Notes under the pieces: model-generated
Database searches by the model: none
Seen by the model: the letters and a program-made list of their open reading frames with translations, nothing else
What the model was told of the DNA's origin: nothing
NCBI GenBank assembly: GCA_030609325.1
Contig: JAUWCL010000018.1
Location: 1-64,000, forward strand
Length of the DNA: 64,000 nt
Direction of reading: 5' to 3'
DNA from: Candidatus Krumholzibacteriota bacterium
GTDB taxonomy: Bacteria > Krumholzibacteriota > Krumholzibacteriia > Krumholzibacteriales > Krumholzibacteriaceae
Shown: positions 51,430 through 58,817 of the stretch, in pieces
Layout of the letters: each line of letters starts with the position of its first letter
Numbering within the stretch: the first letter of the stretch is position 1
Position numbers and translations under genes: made by a program

Positions 51430-51459
51430 TTGACACGTCTTTTTCCCTGAAACTATAGT
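51430..51459 (+). promoter_or_regulatory. Sigma-70-type promoter for DUF1844-ompA
   Basis: TTGACA at 51430-51435 and TATAGT at 51454-51459, separated by 18 bases. Expected start near 51466, just before AGGAGGG (51471-51477), which serves the TTG start at 51485. A very short leader. Confidence 0.7.
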
Positions 51460-51484
51460 CAGAACCTGGAAGGAGGGATTATAA

Positions 51485-51874
51485 TTGGATAACGGCAGCA
51501 ATAACACCGACAAAGCTCGCGAGACCTTTCTATTTCAGCACCTAGTCGTGATGTTTCAGACCCTCGCGATTCAGCAGATGGGAAAGCTCACCAGTCCCAT
51601 AACGGGTAAAGTGGAAAGAGATTTGCATCAGGCGAAGATTACCGTCGATATGCTGGGCATGATCCAGAAGAAGACCGAAGGAAATCTCGACGAAAACGAG
51701 AAGAAGATCCTCGATACGGTCATGATGGAACTCCAGATGAATTACATCGACGAGACCGCCAGGGCGGAGAAAGAAAAAGAGGAAGGCGGGACGGCGGACG
51801 AAGAGGAAAAAAACGAAGTCGAAGAAGATTCCGACGCGGGTGGAGGAGAAGAAGAACCTAACGGCAAAGCCTGA
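51485..51874 (+). CDS. DUF1844 protein
   Basis: 129 residues from TTG 51485, AGGAGGG 7 bases upstream. The core (about 14-85: FLFQHLVVMFQTLAIQQMGK, LHQAKITVDMLGMIQKKTEGNL, MMELQMNYID) is the DUF1844 domain, a small helical protein of unknown role. The C-terminus is a highly acidic tail (glutamate-rich). It is co-transcribed with the OmpA gene 40 bases later. Confidence 0.9.
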   Translation: MDNGSNNTDKARETFLFQHLVVMFQTLAIQQMGKLTSPITGKVERDLHQAKITVDMLGMIQKKTEGNLDENEKKILDTVMMELQMNYIDETARAEKEKEEGGTADEEEKNEVEEDSDAGGGEEEPNGKA

Positions 51875-51913
51875 CCTGCCGCGGGATCCGTCGATGAACC
51901 GAGGAGGTAAAGG

Positions 51914-53797
51914 ATGAGAACGTATGCGCGAGTAGTCGTTGCATCCGTGATTCTCACCATGCTTTTGTCAGCAGGCGCAGCCGCCCACGTTTCATGGGAC
52001 GGCACAGCCGGTATGCTCAGGGTATACGACGCGGGCACGGTCGGAAAGGGAAAGCTGGTCTTCACGCTGGGTACGTCCTACATGAGATGGCCCGACGAGA
52101 TGCTGCTGGATTTCCCGGGCAGCTTCTACGACGGGGCCGGCGGCGAGGATCCGACGGTCACCTACAACTTCTTCACATCACGGGCGGGACTGACTCTTGG
52201 CCTCAGCGATTATGTCGAGATAGCGGCCAACCTCGATATTCGCAACTGGATAATGCAGGTGCCCGATGAATTCGCGACGGATGACTTCGAGACATTCTAC
52301 CGCGGCGGGCTCGGAGACACATGGCTGCTGCTCAAACTCGCTCCTCCGTTACCGACGAAATACTTCAAACTTGGATTTCTCGGTACGGCGAGTTTCCCCA
52401 CGGGTAACAAGGAGAGAAAGTTCACGACCGATTCGATCGATTTCCGGATAGACGGTCTCTTCACCTTCGACCTGACCCATACCGATGATTTTGTTCCCAC
52501 GAAACTGCATTTCAACGTTGGATATGTCTTCAACAGAAACGAAGAGTCCGGTTACGGCATTACCAACACGAGCAACCCGAACCTCAGCGGTTTTTACTCT
52601 CCGGCCTATCCGCGGACGCCGGACGGGGAGAGCGACAACTACAACGACCTTTTCAAGTTCGGAACGGGTATCGAGTTTATGCTCGAGCACACAAAGCTTT
52701 TCGTCGAGTTCAGGTGGGACCAGTTCCCCAACTACACGGGCGAGCCTGATTCCTTCATTATCCGGAACTCGAACAAGAATATGTACACCATCACACCAGG
52801 TCTCTCGATCGAATCGAAGAACGGTGTAGGCTTGCTCCTCGGACTCGACATCAATCTCAACTCGCAGGACAATAATTCGATCATGAATCCGCCCGACTGG
52901 ATGGCGTATTTCGCGCTGACGTTCGGCGGTTTCGTCATGCCCCGGGACGCCGACAAGGACGGCATCGAGGACAAGGTCGACAAGTGCCCCGACAGCCCCG
53001 AGGATTTCGACGGGTACGAGGACGACGACGGCTGCCCCGACCTCGATAACGACGGCGACGGGATCCCCGACGATCAGGACCGGTGCCCCGACCTCGCAGA
53101 GGACTTCGACGGGTACCAGGACGACGATGGCTGTCCTGACCTCGATAACGATGGCGACGGGATCCCCGACGTGGACGACAGGTGCCCCAACGAGCCTGAG
53201 GACTTCGACGGGTTCGAGGACAACGACGGCTGTCCCGACATCCTCCAGGATTCGGATGCCGACGGCGTGCCTGACGACACCGACAAGTGTCCTCTCGAGC
53301 CCGAGGATATCGACGGGTTCCAGGACGAGGATGGATGTCCCGACCTCGATAACGATCTCGACGGAATCCTCGACATAGAGGACCAGTGCCCGAACGAGCC
53401 CGAGACGTTCAACGGGTACATGGACGAGGACGGCTGCCCCGACGAGAGGCCGATCGATCAGAAGTTCATCATCCGAGGGATTAACTTCGAGAGTGGCTCT
53501 GCATCCCTGACACCTGACAGCTACTCGGTACTCGATCAGGTGGTCAAGTCGCTGATGGCCTATCCCGAGGTGAAGGTCGAGATCCGCGGCTACACCGACA
53601 GCGTCGGCAGCTGGGAATTTAACCTCACCCTCTCGCAGCGCAGGGCCGATTCGGTCAAGAGATACCTGATCAACTCAGGTATCCAGGGCGAAAGGCTCCT
53701 AGCGAAGGGTTATGGCGAGGCCGATCCGATTGCCTCGAACAAGACTGCCGGAGGCAGAGCGGAGAACAGGAGGATCGAGTTTCACCGCATGAACTGA
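51914..53797 (+). CDS. OmpA-family outer-membrane protein with thrombospondin type 3 repeats
   Basis: 627 residues; GAGGAGG before the ATG. Signal peptide about 1-24. N-terminal barrel to about 343, then five to six calcium-binding type 3 repeats (DADKDGIEDKVDKCPD, DNDGDGIPDDQDRCP, DSDADGVPDDTDKCP, DNDLDGILDIEDQCP) to about 512, then the OmpA peptidoglycan-binding domain (INFESGSASLTPDS, IRGYTDSVGS, NLTLSQRRADSVKRYL, AENRRIEF). It anchors outer membrane to cell wall; the repeats form a stiff calcium-dependent spacer. A bidirectional terminator follows. Confidence 0.95.
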   Translation: MRTYARVVVASVILTMLLSAGAAAHVSWDGTAGMLRVYDAGTVGKGKLVFTLGTSYMRWPDEMLLDFPGSFYDGAGGEDPTVTYNFFTSRAGLTLGLSDYVEIAANLDIRNWIMQVPDEFATDDFETFYRGGLGDTWLLLKLAPPLPTKYFKLGFLGTASFPTGNKERKFTTDSIDFRIDGLFTFDLTHTDDFVPTKLHFNVGYVFNRNEESGYGITNTSNPNLSGFYSPAYPRTPDGESDNYNDLFKFGTGIEFMLEHTKLFVEFRWDQFPNYTGEPDSFIIRNSNKNMYTITPGLSIESKNGVGLLLGLDINLNSQDNNSIMNPPDWMAYFALTFGGFVMPRDADKDGIEDKVDKCPDSPEDFDGYEDDDGCPDLDNDGDGIPDDQDRCPDLAEDFDGYQDDDGCPDLDNDGDGIPDVDDRCPNEPEDFDGFEDNDGCPDILQDSDADGVPDDTDKCPLEPEDIDGFQDEDGCPDLDNDLDGILDIEDQCPNEPETFNGYMDEDGCPDERPIDQKFIIRGINFESGSASLTPDSYSVLDQVVKSLMAYPEVKVEIRGYTDSVGSWEFNLTLSQRRADSVKRYLINSGIQGERLLAKGYGEADPIASNKTAGGRAENRRIEFHRMN

Positions 53798-53814
53798 CAG
53801 GAAAGTCTGCAGAA

Positions 53815-53854
53815 AAGAAAGGACCGCGGGGCTTCGGCTCGGCGGTCCTTTCTT
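53815..53854. terminator. Bidirectional terminator between ompA-type gene and mazG
   Basis: AAGAAAGGACCGC (53815-53827) and GCGGTCCTTTCTT (53842-53854) form a 13-bp perfect stem. Inside it GC-TTCG-GC gives a stable tetraloop hairpin. Flanking T-rich sequence on the right and A-rich on the left let it serve both converging genes. Confidence 0.9.
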
Positions 53855-53877
53855 CTTTTAGTATGAACGGAATTCCC

Positions 53878-54684
53878 TTATTCAGATTCCTTGCTCTTCT
53901 GCCAGAGCGCTTCCATCTCGTCGAGGCTCATTGATCCGATATCCTCGCCCCGGGCTGCGGCCATCGATTCCATTCTGCCGAACCGCTTCCTGAACTTGTC
54001 GGAGGTCCTCTCGAGGGAGCTTTCGCAGTCGATGTTGAGAACCCTGGCGAGGTTCACGACGGTGAAGAAGAGATCACCGACCTCCTCTTGCACGTGCATT
54101 CGGAAGCCGCTCTCCACCGCATGCCGCAGTTCCTCGATCTCCTCGTGCATCTTATCTATGACGCCTTCGTATCCGGACCAGTCGAAACCGGCGCCGGCCG
54201 CTTTTTTCTGAAGGGCGAACGCTCTGCGCAGCGGAGGCAAGTTCGACGGGACGGACGACAGCAGGCCTCCGCCGCCTGCATCGCCCTTCTCGGCCTTCTT
54301 GATCCTCTCCCATTCGGCGAGGCTCTCGGTCTCGTTGCCGGCGCTCGTGTTACCGAAGACGTGGGGGTGGCGCCGGATTATCTTCTCGTGGGCGCGGGCA
54401 GCGATCTCGGACAGCAGGGTCTTCCTTCTCTCAAGCATCAGCTCGTGTATGAAAACGATGAGGAAGAGGACGTCTCCGAGCTCTTCCTCGAGATGGTCGG
54501 CGTCGCCCGATTTCTCCGCGTGCAGCAGCTCGTATGCTTCGTCTATGAGGAATGAGATCATCTCGTCGAGGGTCCGTTCCCTGTCCCACGGGCAGCCTCC
54601 GGGACTCCTGAGAGTGCGCAGTGTTTCCCTCAGAGAGGCTATCTCGGTGGACAGAGCGTCATCTTTGATTATTTCATCTTTCAT
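53878..54684 (-). CDS. mazG: Nucleoside triphosphate pyrophosphohydrolase
   Basis: 268 residues, full-length two-domain MazG. First domain: RSPGGCPWDRERTLDEM, FLIDEAYELLHA, EEELGDVLFLIVF (EExxED-type metal site with EEELGD). Second: GFDWSGYEGVIDKMHEEIEEL, VQEEVGDLFFTVVNLARVL. Hydrolyses NTPs to NMP and pyrophosphate, removing damaged nucleotides and lowering ppGpp in E. coli. Not part of a mazEF toxin pair here. Its upstream region holds a 16-bp tandem repeat overlapping the leader. Confidence 0.95.
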   Translation of the reverse strand: MKDEIIKDDALSTEIASLRETLRTLRSPGGCPWDRERTLDEMISFLIDEAYELLHAEKSGDADHLEEELGDVLFLIVFIHELMLERRKTLLSEIAARAHEKIIRRHPHVFGNTSAGNETESLAEWERIKKAEKGDAGGGGLLSSVPSNLPPLRRAFALQKKAAGAGFDWSGYEGVIDKMHEEIEELRHAVESGFRMHVQEEVGDLFFTVVNLARVLNIDCESSLERTSDKFRKRFGRMESMAAARGEDIGSMSLDEMEALWQKSKESE

Positions 54685-54686
54685 AT

Positions 54687-54718
54687 TGTCTCAATCATAT
54701 CCTGTCTCAATCATATCC
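54687..54718. repeat. 16-bp perfect tandem duplication in the mazG leader
   Basis: TGTCTCAATCATATCC occurs twice head to tail, at 54687-54702 and 54703-54718, with no spacer. It starts 2 bases from the mazG start codon in the divergent mazG-uvrA region and covers where a ribosome site should be. Could be an operator repeat or slippage product. Confidence 0.85.
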
Positions 54719-54722
54719 GATA

Positions 54723-54751
54723 TTGAACAGCGGCGCAATTCCTGATAGAGT
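54723..54751 (+). promoter_or_regulatory. Probable uvrA promoter
   Basis: TTGAAC (54723-54728), 17-base spacer, TAGAGT (54746-54751). Expected start near 54758, about 36 bases before the uvrA ATG. No LexA or Cheo box could be recognised here, so SOS control is not supported by the sequence. Confidence 0.5.
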
Positions 54752-54793
54752 CAGAGATTACTTTTAAAGGCCCGTTCAGGGAGGCGGACCCGG

Positions 54794-57577
54794 ATGCAGA
54801 AACTCGTCATACGAGGCGCGAGAGAACACAACCTTAATAACATTGATGTCGAGCTCCCGCACAGGAAGATAATCGCCGTCACGGGAGTCTCCGGTTCGGG
54901 CAAATCCTCGCTCGCGTTCGACACGATATACGCCGAGGGTCAGAGAAGGTATATCGAATCGCTTTCCACATACGCCAGGCAGTTTATCGAGAAGCTCGAC
55001 AGGCCGGACCTCGATATGATCGAGGGTATAAGCCCTACCATCGCGATCAGGCAGAAGAATACCGTCACGAGCGCGAGGTCGACCGTCGGCACCGCCACGG
55101 AGATATACGACTATCTGCGGCTTCTCTACGCCAGGGCGGGGAGGATCCACTGTCCCGACTGCGACGTCGAGGTGAGGTCGTGGTCCCCGACGGACGTGGC
55201 GAACGAGACTCTCCGTCTCTTCGAGGGCAGACGAATATACCTGCTCATACCTGGAGACGGCATCGGCGCCGACGACTGGGAAGCGAGGAAGAACTATCTG
55301 CTCGCCCGCGGGTATACGAGGGTGTTTGCCGGCGGCGAGACGGCGAGAGTAGAGGAATTCGATCCGGAGGGATCGGACGCCGTGGATATCGACATACTGT
55401 TAGACAGGGTGAAGGTGTCGGGATCGTCCCGCACAAGGGTGGCCGAGGCGGTAGAGACGGCGTACAGCGAGCACGAGGGGATAGTCGATATACTGGAAAC
55501 GGATAGCGGTGAGAGGATCCGTTACAGCCTGGCGCCGTCGTGCGGGAACTGCGGGCGCTTATTCGCTCAGCCGACGCCGCTTCTCTTCTCATTCAACAGC
55601 CCTTACGGCGCATGCCCCGAATGCAAGGGATTCGGCGACAGGATGGAGTTCGCCGAGGAGATGATTGTACCCGATGGCGGAAAGACACTGATGGAAAGAG
55701 CGCTCGACCCCTGGGCGAGGGAGAGGTTCGAATATTTCCACGCGAGGATGCTCGAGTTCTGCCGAAGGAAGAAGATTCCTATCGACGTTCCCTGGAAGGA
55801 CCTTCCCGAAGAGACGAAACAATTTATTCTCGAGGGCGAGGGGGAATTCAGGGGAGTGATCCCCTTCCTCGAGAGGATGAAGGAGAAGAGCTACAAGAAG
55901 GGCCATAGGTTCTTCACACGCAGGTATATGGGATACACGACGTGCCGTTCATGCCAGGGCTCGCGCCTCAGGGAGGAAGCACGCTTCGTCCTTGTGGGCG
56001 AGCGCTCGATCAGCGACCTCGCGGCGATGGTCCCTGAGGAGATACTCGCGGTCCTGGGGAAGGCCGGGTTCACGAAGAAGGAGAATGCGATAGCGAGTGA
56101 TATTCTTTCCGAGCTCGAATCAAGGCTCGGATTTCTCATCGACATCGGTCTCGGATACCTCACTCTCGACAGGTTGACCCGCACGCTGTCGGGGGGAGAG
56201 GCGCAGAGGATCAACTTGGCCAACTCTCTCGGGGCGAACCTCGTCGATACCCTCTATGTCCTCGACGAACCGTCGGTGGGGCTTCACGCGGCCGACAACA
56301 GCCGGCTGATCGAGGTGATGGAGCGGCTCAGGGACATCGGCAACACCGTCATGGTCGTCGAACACGATCCCGTGATCATCATGTCTGCCGATCATCTCCT
56401 CGACCTCGGTCCCGGGCCGGGAAAAGACGGCGGGAGGATCCTCTACAACGGGTCCATGTCGGATGCCGTCTCTGCGCCGGCGATGACGCCGGAGGGAGAG
56501 TCAGCCACGTTAAAATGGGTGTTCGGCAACGACCGACGAGTCTCGCTGAAGAGTGAGCCCCGGGAAGCGTCCGGATCCGTCACCCTCGTGGGAGTCTCGG
56601 AACACAACATGAAGAAGGCCGACGTGACCTTCCCGCTAGGTAATCTCGTATGCATCACAGGAGTGTCGGGCTCGGGGAAGAGCACCCTGGTTGTCGACGT
56701 TCTTTACAGAGTTCTTGGAAAGAGGGTTCCCGCGCCGGGACACCTCGGTGTCTCGGGATGGAAGCTCGACGGAAATCTCGACAGGGTCCTTCTTGTCGAC
56801 CAGTCGCCGATCGGCGCGACTCCCCGGTCGAATCCAGTAACCTACATCAAGGGGTTCTCGTTCATCAGGGAACTGTTCGCCATGCAGCGGAAATCCCTCG
56901 TCAGGGGCTACAAGCCGGGGAGGTTCAGTTTCAATAAGGCGGGAGGCAGGTGCCCGCGGTGCGACGGGATGGGGTACAGGCGGGTCGAGATGCACTTCAT
57001 GGCAGACGTATTCGTGCCGTGCGACGAATGCGAGGGAAGGAGATACAACCGCGAGACCCTCGAGATCGAATACAGGGGGAAGTCGATCTCCGACGTGCTT
57101 GAGATGACGGTCGACGAGGCGATCCTCTTCTTCGACGAGGTGCCCCAGCTCGGCGAGATGCTCTGGGTCCTCTCGAAGACGGGTCTCGGATACCTTCGTC
57201 TCGGGCAGCCGTCGAACACGCTCTCCGGCGGAGAGGCGCAGAGAATAAAGATAGCCCGTGAATTGGCCGAATCGGGCGGACAGAACAACCTCTACATCAT
57301 GGACGAACCGACGACCGGCCTGCACGTCAGCGATGTCGACAGGCTGCTCTCAGTCCTCGACGACCTCGTCGACGCGGGGCACTCGGTCGTTACGATCGAG
57401 CACAACATGGACGTTATAGCGAGAGCCGATTACGTTATCGATCTCGGCCCCGGCGGCGGCGACGACGGGGGACGAGTTATAGCTTGTGGTGATCCCCGCG
57501 CGATCGTAAAATCGAAAACGTCCGTAACAGGCAGATATCTGGGAGAATACCTTTCGAAGTACGGACGGGAGGCATAG
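54794..57577 (+). CDS. uvrA: Excinuclease ABC subunit A
   Basis: 927 residues, GGGAGG upstream. Two ABC modules: Walker A GVSGSGKSSLAFDT (about 31-44) and GVSGSGKSTLVVDV (about 622-635), signatures LSGGEAQRINLANSLG (about 465) and LSGGEAQRIKIARELA (about 810), Walker B YVLDEPSVGLH and YIMDEPTTGLH. Zinc modules: CGNCG with CPECKGFG, and CPRCDGMG with CDECEGRRY. It is the damage-sensing ATPase of nucleotide excision repair. galE starts at the base after its stop. Confidence 0.98.
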   Translation: MQKLVIRGAREHNLNNIDVELPHRKIIAVTGVSGSGKSSLAFDTIYAEGQRRYIESLSTYARQFIEKLDRPDLDMIEGISPTIAIRQKNTVTSARSTVGTATEIYDYLRLLYARAGRIHCPDCDVEVRSWSPTDVANETLRLFEGRRIYLLIPGDGIGADDWEARKNYLLARGYTRVFAGGETARVEEFDPEGSDAVDIDILLDRVKVSGSSRTRVAEAVETAYSEHEGIVDILETDSGERIRYSLAPSCGNCGRLFAQPTPLLFSFNSPYGACPECKGFGDRMEFAEEMIVPDGGKTLMERALDPWARERFEYFHARMLEFCRRKKIPIDVPWKDLPEETKQFILEGEGEFRGVIPFLERMKEKSYKKGHRFFTRRYMGYTTCRSCQGSRLREEARFVLVGERSISDLAAMVPEEILAVLGKAGFTKKENAIASDILSELESRLGFLIDIGLGYLTLDRLTRTLSGGEAQRINLANSLGANLVDTLYVLDEPSVGLHAADNSRLIEVMERLRDIGNTVMVVEHDPVIIMSADHLLDLGPGPGKDGGRILYNGSMSDAVSAPAMTPEGESATLKWVFGNDRRVSLKSEPREASGSVTLVGVSEHNMKKADVTFPLGNLVCITGVSGSGKSTLVVDVLYRVLGKRVPAPGHLGVSGWKLDGNLDRVLLVDQSPIGATPRSNPVTYIKGFSFIRELFAMQRKSLVRGYKPGRFSFNKAGGRCPRCDGMGYRRVEMHFMADVFVPCDECEGRRYNRETLEIEYRGKSISDVLEMTVDEAILFFDEVPQLGEMLWVLSKTGLGYLRLGQPSNTLSGGEAQRIKIARELAESGGQNNLYIMDEPTTGLHVSDVDRLLSVLDDLVDAGHSVVTIEHNMDVIARADYVIDLGPGGGDDGGRVIACGDPRAIVKSKTSVTGRYLGEYLSKYGREA

Positions 57578-58561
57578 ATGAAAATCCTCGTTACAGGCGG
57601 AGCGGGATATATCGGCAGTGTCGTAACGGAGTTCCTTATCGACTCCGGTCACGGGGTCGTCATAATCGACAACCTGTCGACCGGTCACAGGGGAGCGCTC
57701 AATCCCGGAGCGGCTTTCCACGAGGGTGACTTGCTCGACACTGGTTTCGTGGAGAGGGTGCTTTCCGAAGGAGTCGAGGCGGTCTGCCATTTCGCCGCCT
57801 TCTCGCAGGTGAGCGAGTCTATCGCCGATCCCCTGAAGTACTACACGAACAATGTCTCAGGAGCGATCTCTCTCCTCGGCGCGATGAAAAAGACCGGCAC
57901 GAAGCATTTCCTCTTTTCCTCGACCGCGGCCGTTTACGGCGAACCGGAGAAAGTGCCGATTACAGAGGAATCGGCCCTGATGCCGGTGAACGCCTACGGG
58001 AACACGAAGCTGGCGATAGAGAGGATGCTCGACGATTGCTCGAAAGCATGGGAGTTGAAGACACTGTCACTGAGGTATTTTAACGCAGCCGGCGCGTCGA
58101 AGGACCATGGCGAGGACCACCGGCCCGAGACCCACCTGATCCCCCTGCTGCTCGACGCGGCGATGGGCATGCGCGGCGAACTCGTCGTCTACGGCGACGA
58201 CTATCCCACGAGGGACGGGACATGCATACGCGACTACATCCATGTGAAAGACCTGGCGACCGCCCACGTACTCGGGCTCGAGAAGCTCGTCGAGGGATAC
58301 TCCGGCATTCTCAATCTCGGGAACGGCAAGGGATTCTCCGTCCTCGAGGTGATCGAGGCAGCCGCGTCGGTTACCGGGCTCGAGGTCCCGTACAAGATCG
58401 GCGACCGCAGGCCGGGCGACCCGGCCGCCCTCGTCGCTTCATCGACGAGGGCCGAGGACGTGCTCGGATGGAAGAGGGAGTACCCCGAGGTTGAGCGGAT
58501 TATCGCCGACGCCTACAAGTGGAGAAAGTCGTTTCCCGAGGGATATCCGGACCTTCCATAA
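57578..58561 (+). CDS. galE: UDP-glucose 4-epimerase
   Basis: 327 residues, directly after the uvrA stop. NAD-binding GGAGYIGS at residues 7-14, SSTAAVYG (serine 114/115 and threonine 116), catalytic pair Y140 and K144 in YGNTK, SLRYFNAAGA, THLIPLLL, DYPTRDGTCIRDYIHVKDLA, all typical of GalE rather than of other short-chain epimerases. Supplies UDP-galactose for surface sugars. Residual doubt is only whether it acts on N-acetyl forms. Confidence 0.94.
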   Translation: MKILVTGGAGYIGSVVTEFLIDSGHGVVIIDNLSTGHRGALNPGAAFHEGDLLDTGFVERVLSEGVEAVCHFAAFSQVSESIADPLKYYTNNVSGAISLLGAMKKTGTKHFLFSSTAAVYGEPEKVPITEESALMPVNAYGNTKLAIERMLDDCSKAWELKTLSLRYFNAAGASKDHGEDHRPETHLIPLLLDAAMGMRGELVVYGDDYPTRDGTCIRDYIHVKDLATAHVLGLEKLVEGYSGILNLGNGKGFSVLEVIEAAASVTGLEVPYKIGDRRPGDPAALVASSTRAEDVLGWKREYPEVERIIADAYKWRKSFPEGYPDLP

Positions 58562-58584
58562 CCAGTTGAAAAGATTACGGCTTA

Positions 58585-58628
58585 TGACCGGAATTTTACC
58601 ATCGGCCCTGCCGCGGGGCTTCCGGTCA
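58585..58628. other. Inverted repeat between galE and the histidine kinase gene
   Basis: TGACCGGAA (58585-58593) and TTCCGGTCA (58620-58628) are exact reverse complements around 26 bases, inside which GCCC and GGGC can pair again. No T run follows directly. May be a weak terminator or operator. The rest of this intergenic region (to 58817) becomes AT-rich near 58670-58700 and may hold the kinase promoter. Confidence 0.4.
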
Positions 58629-58817
58629 CGGAAAGCGCCTGAATACTCCGCCACTGACAATCGACCTCCAATTGTATTAAATGTAATAAAATATATAGCT
58701 TGAAAGGGATGCCTCGAGGCTTTTCCAGTCTTCTCGATGCGGAACCCGTATCAGATGCCCATGGCATATCAATTGCCCTCTCGATAAGTGAGACAGTGCG
58801 TTTTCCGAGAGGGAGAT

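Noticed and set aside
52941-53450. CRISPR-like or DNA-level tandem repeat
   Set aside because: The periodicity comes from coding for calcium-binding type 3 repeats (DxDxDGxxD) in the OmpA protein; there are no uniform repeats and spacers.
53878-54684. MazEF toxin-antitoxin remnant suggested by the mazG name
   Set aside because: The gene is a complete two-domain NTP pyrophosphohydrolase with a standard housekeeping context.
54687-54718. Minimal CRISPR array
   Set aside because: Only two adjacent 16-bp copies with no spacer and no cas gene.
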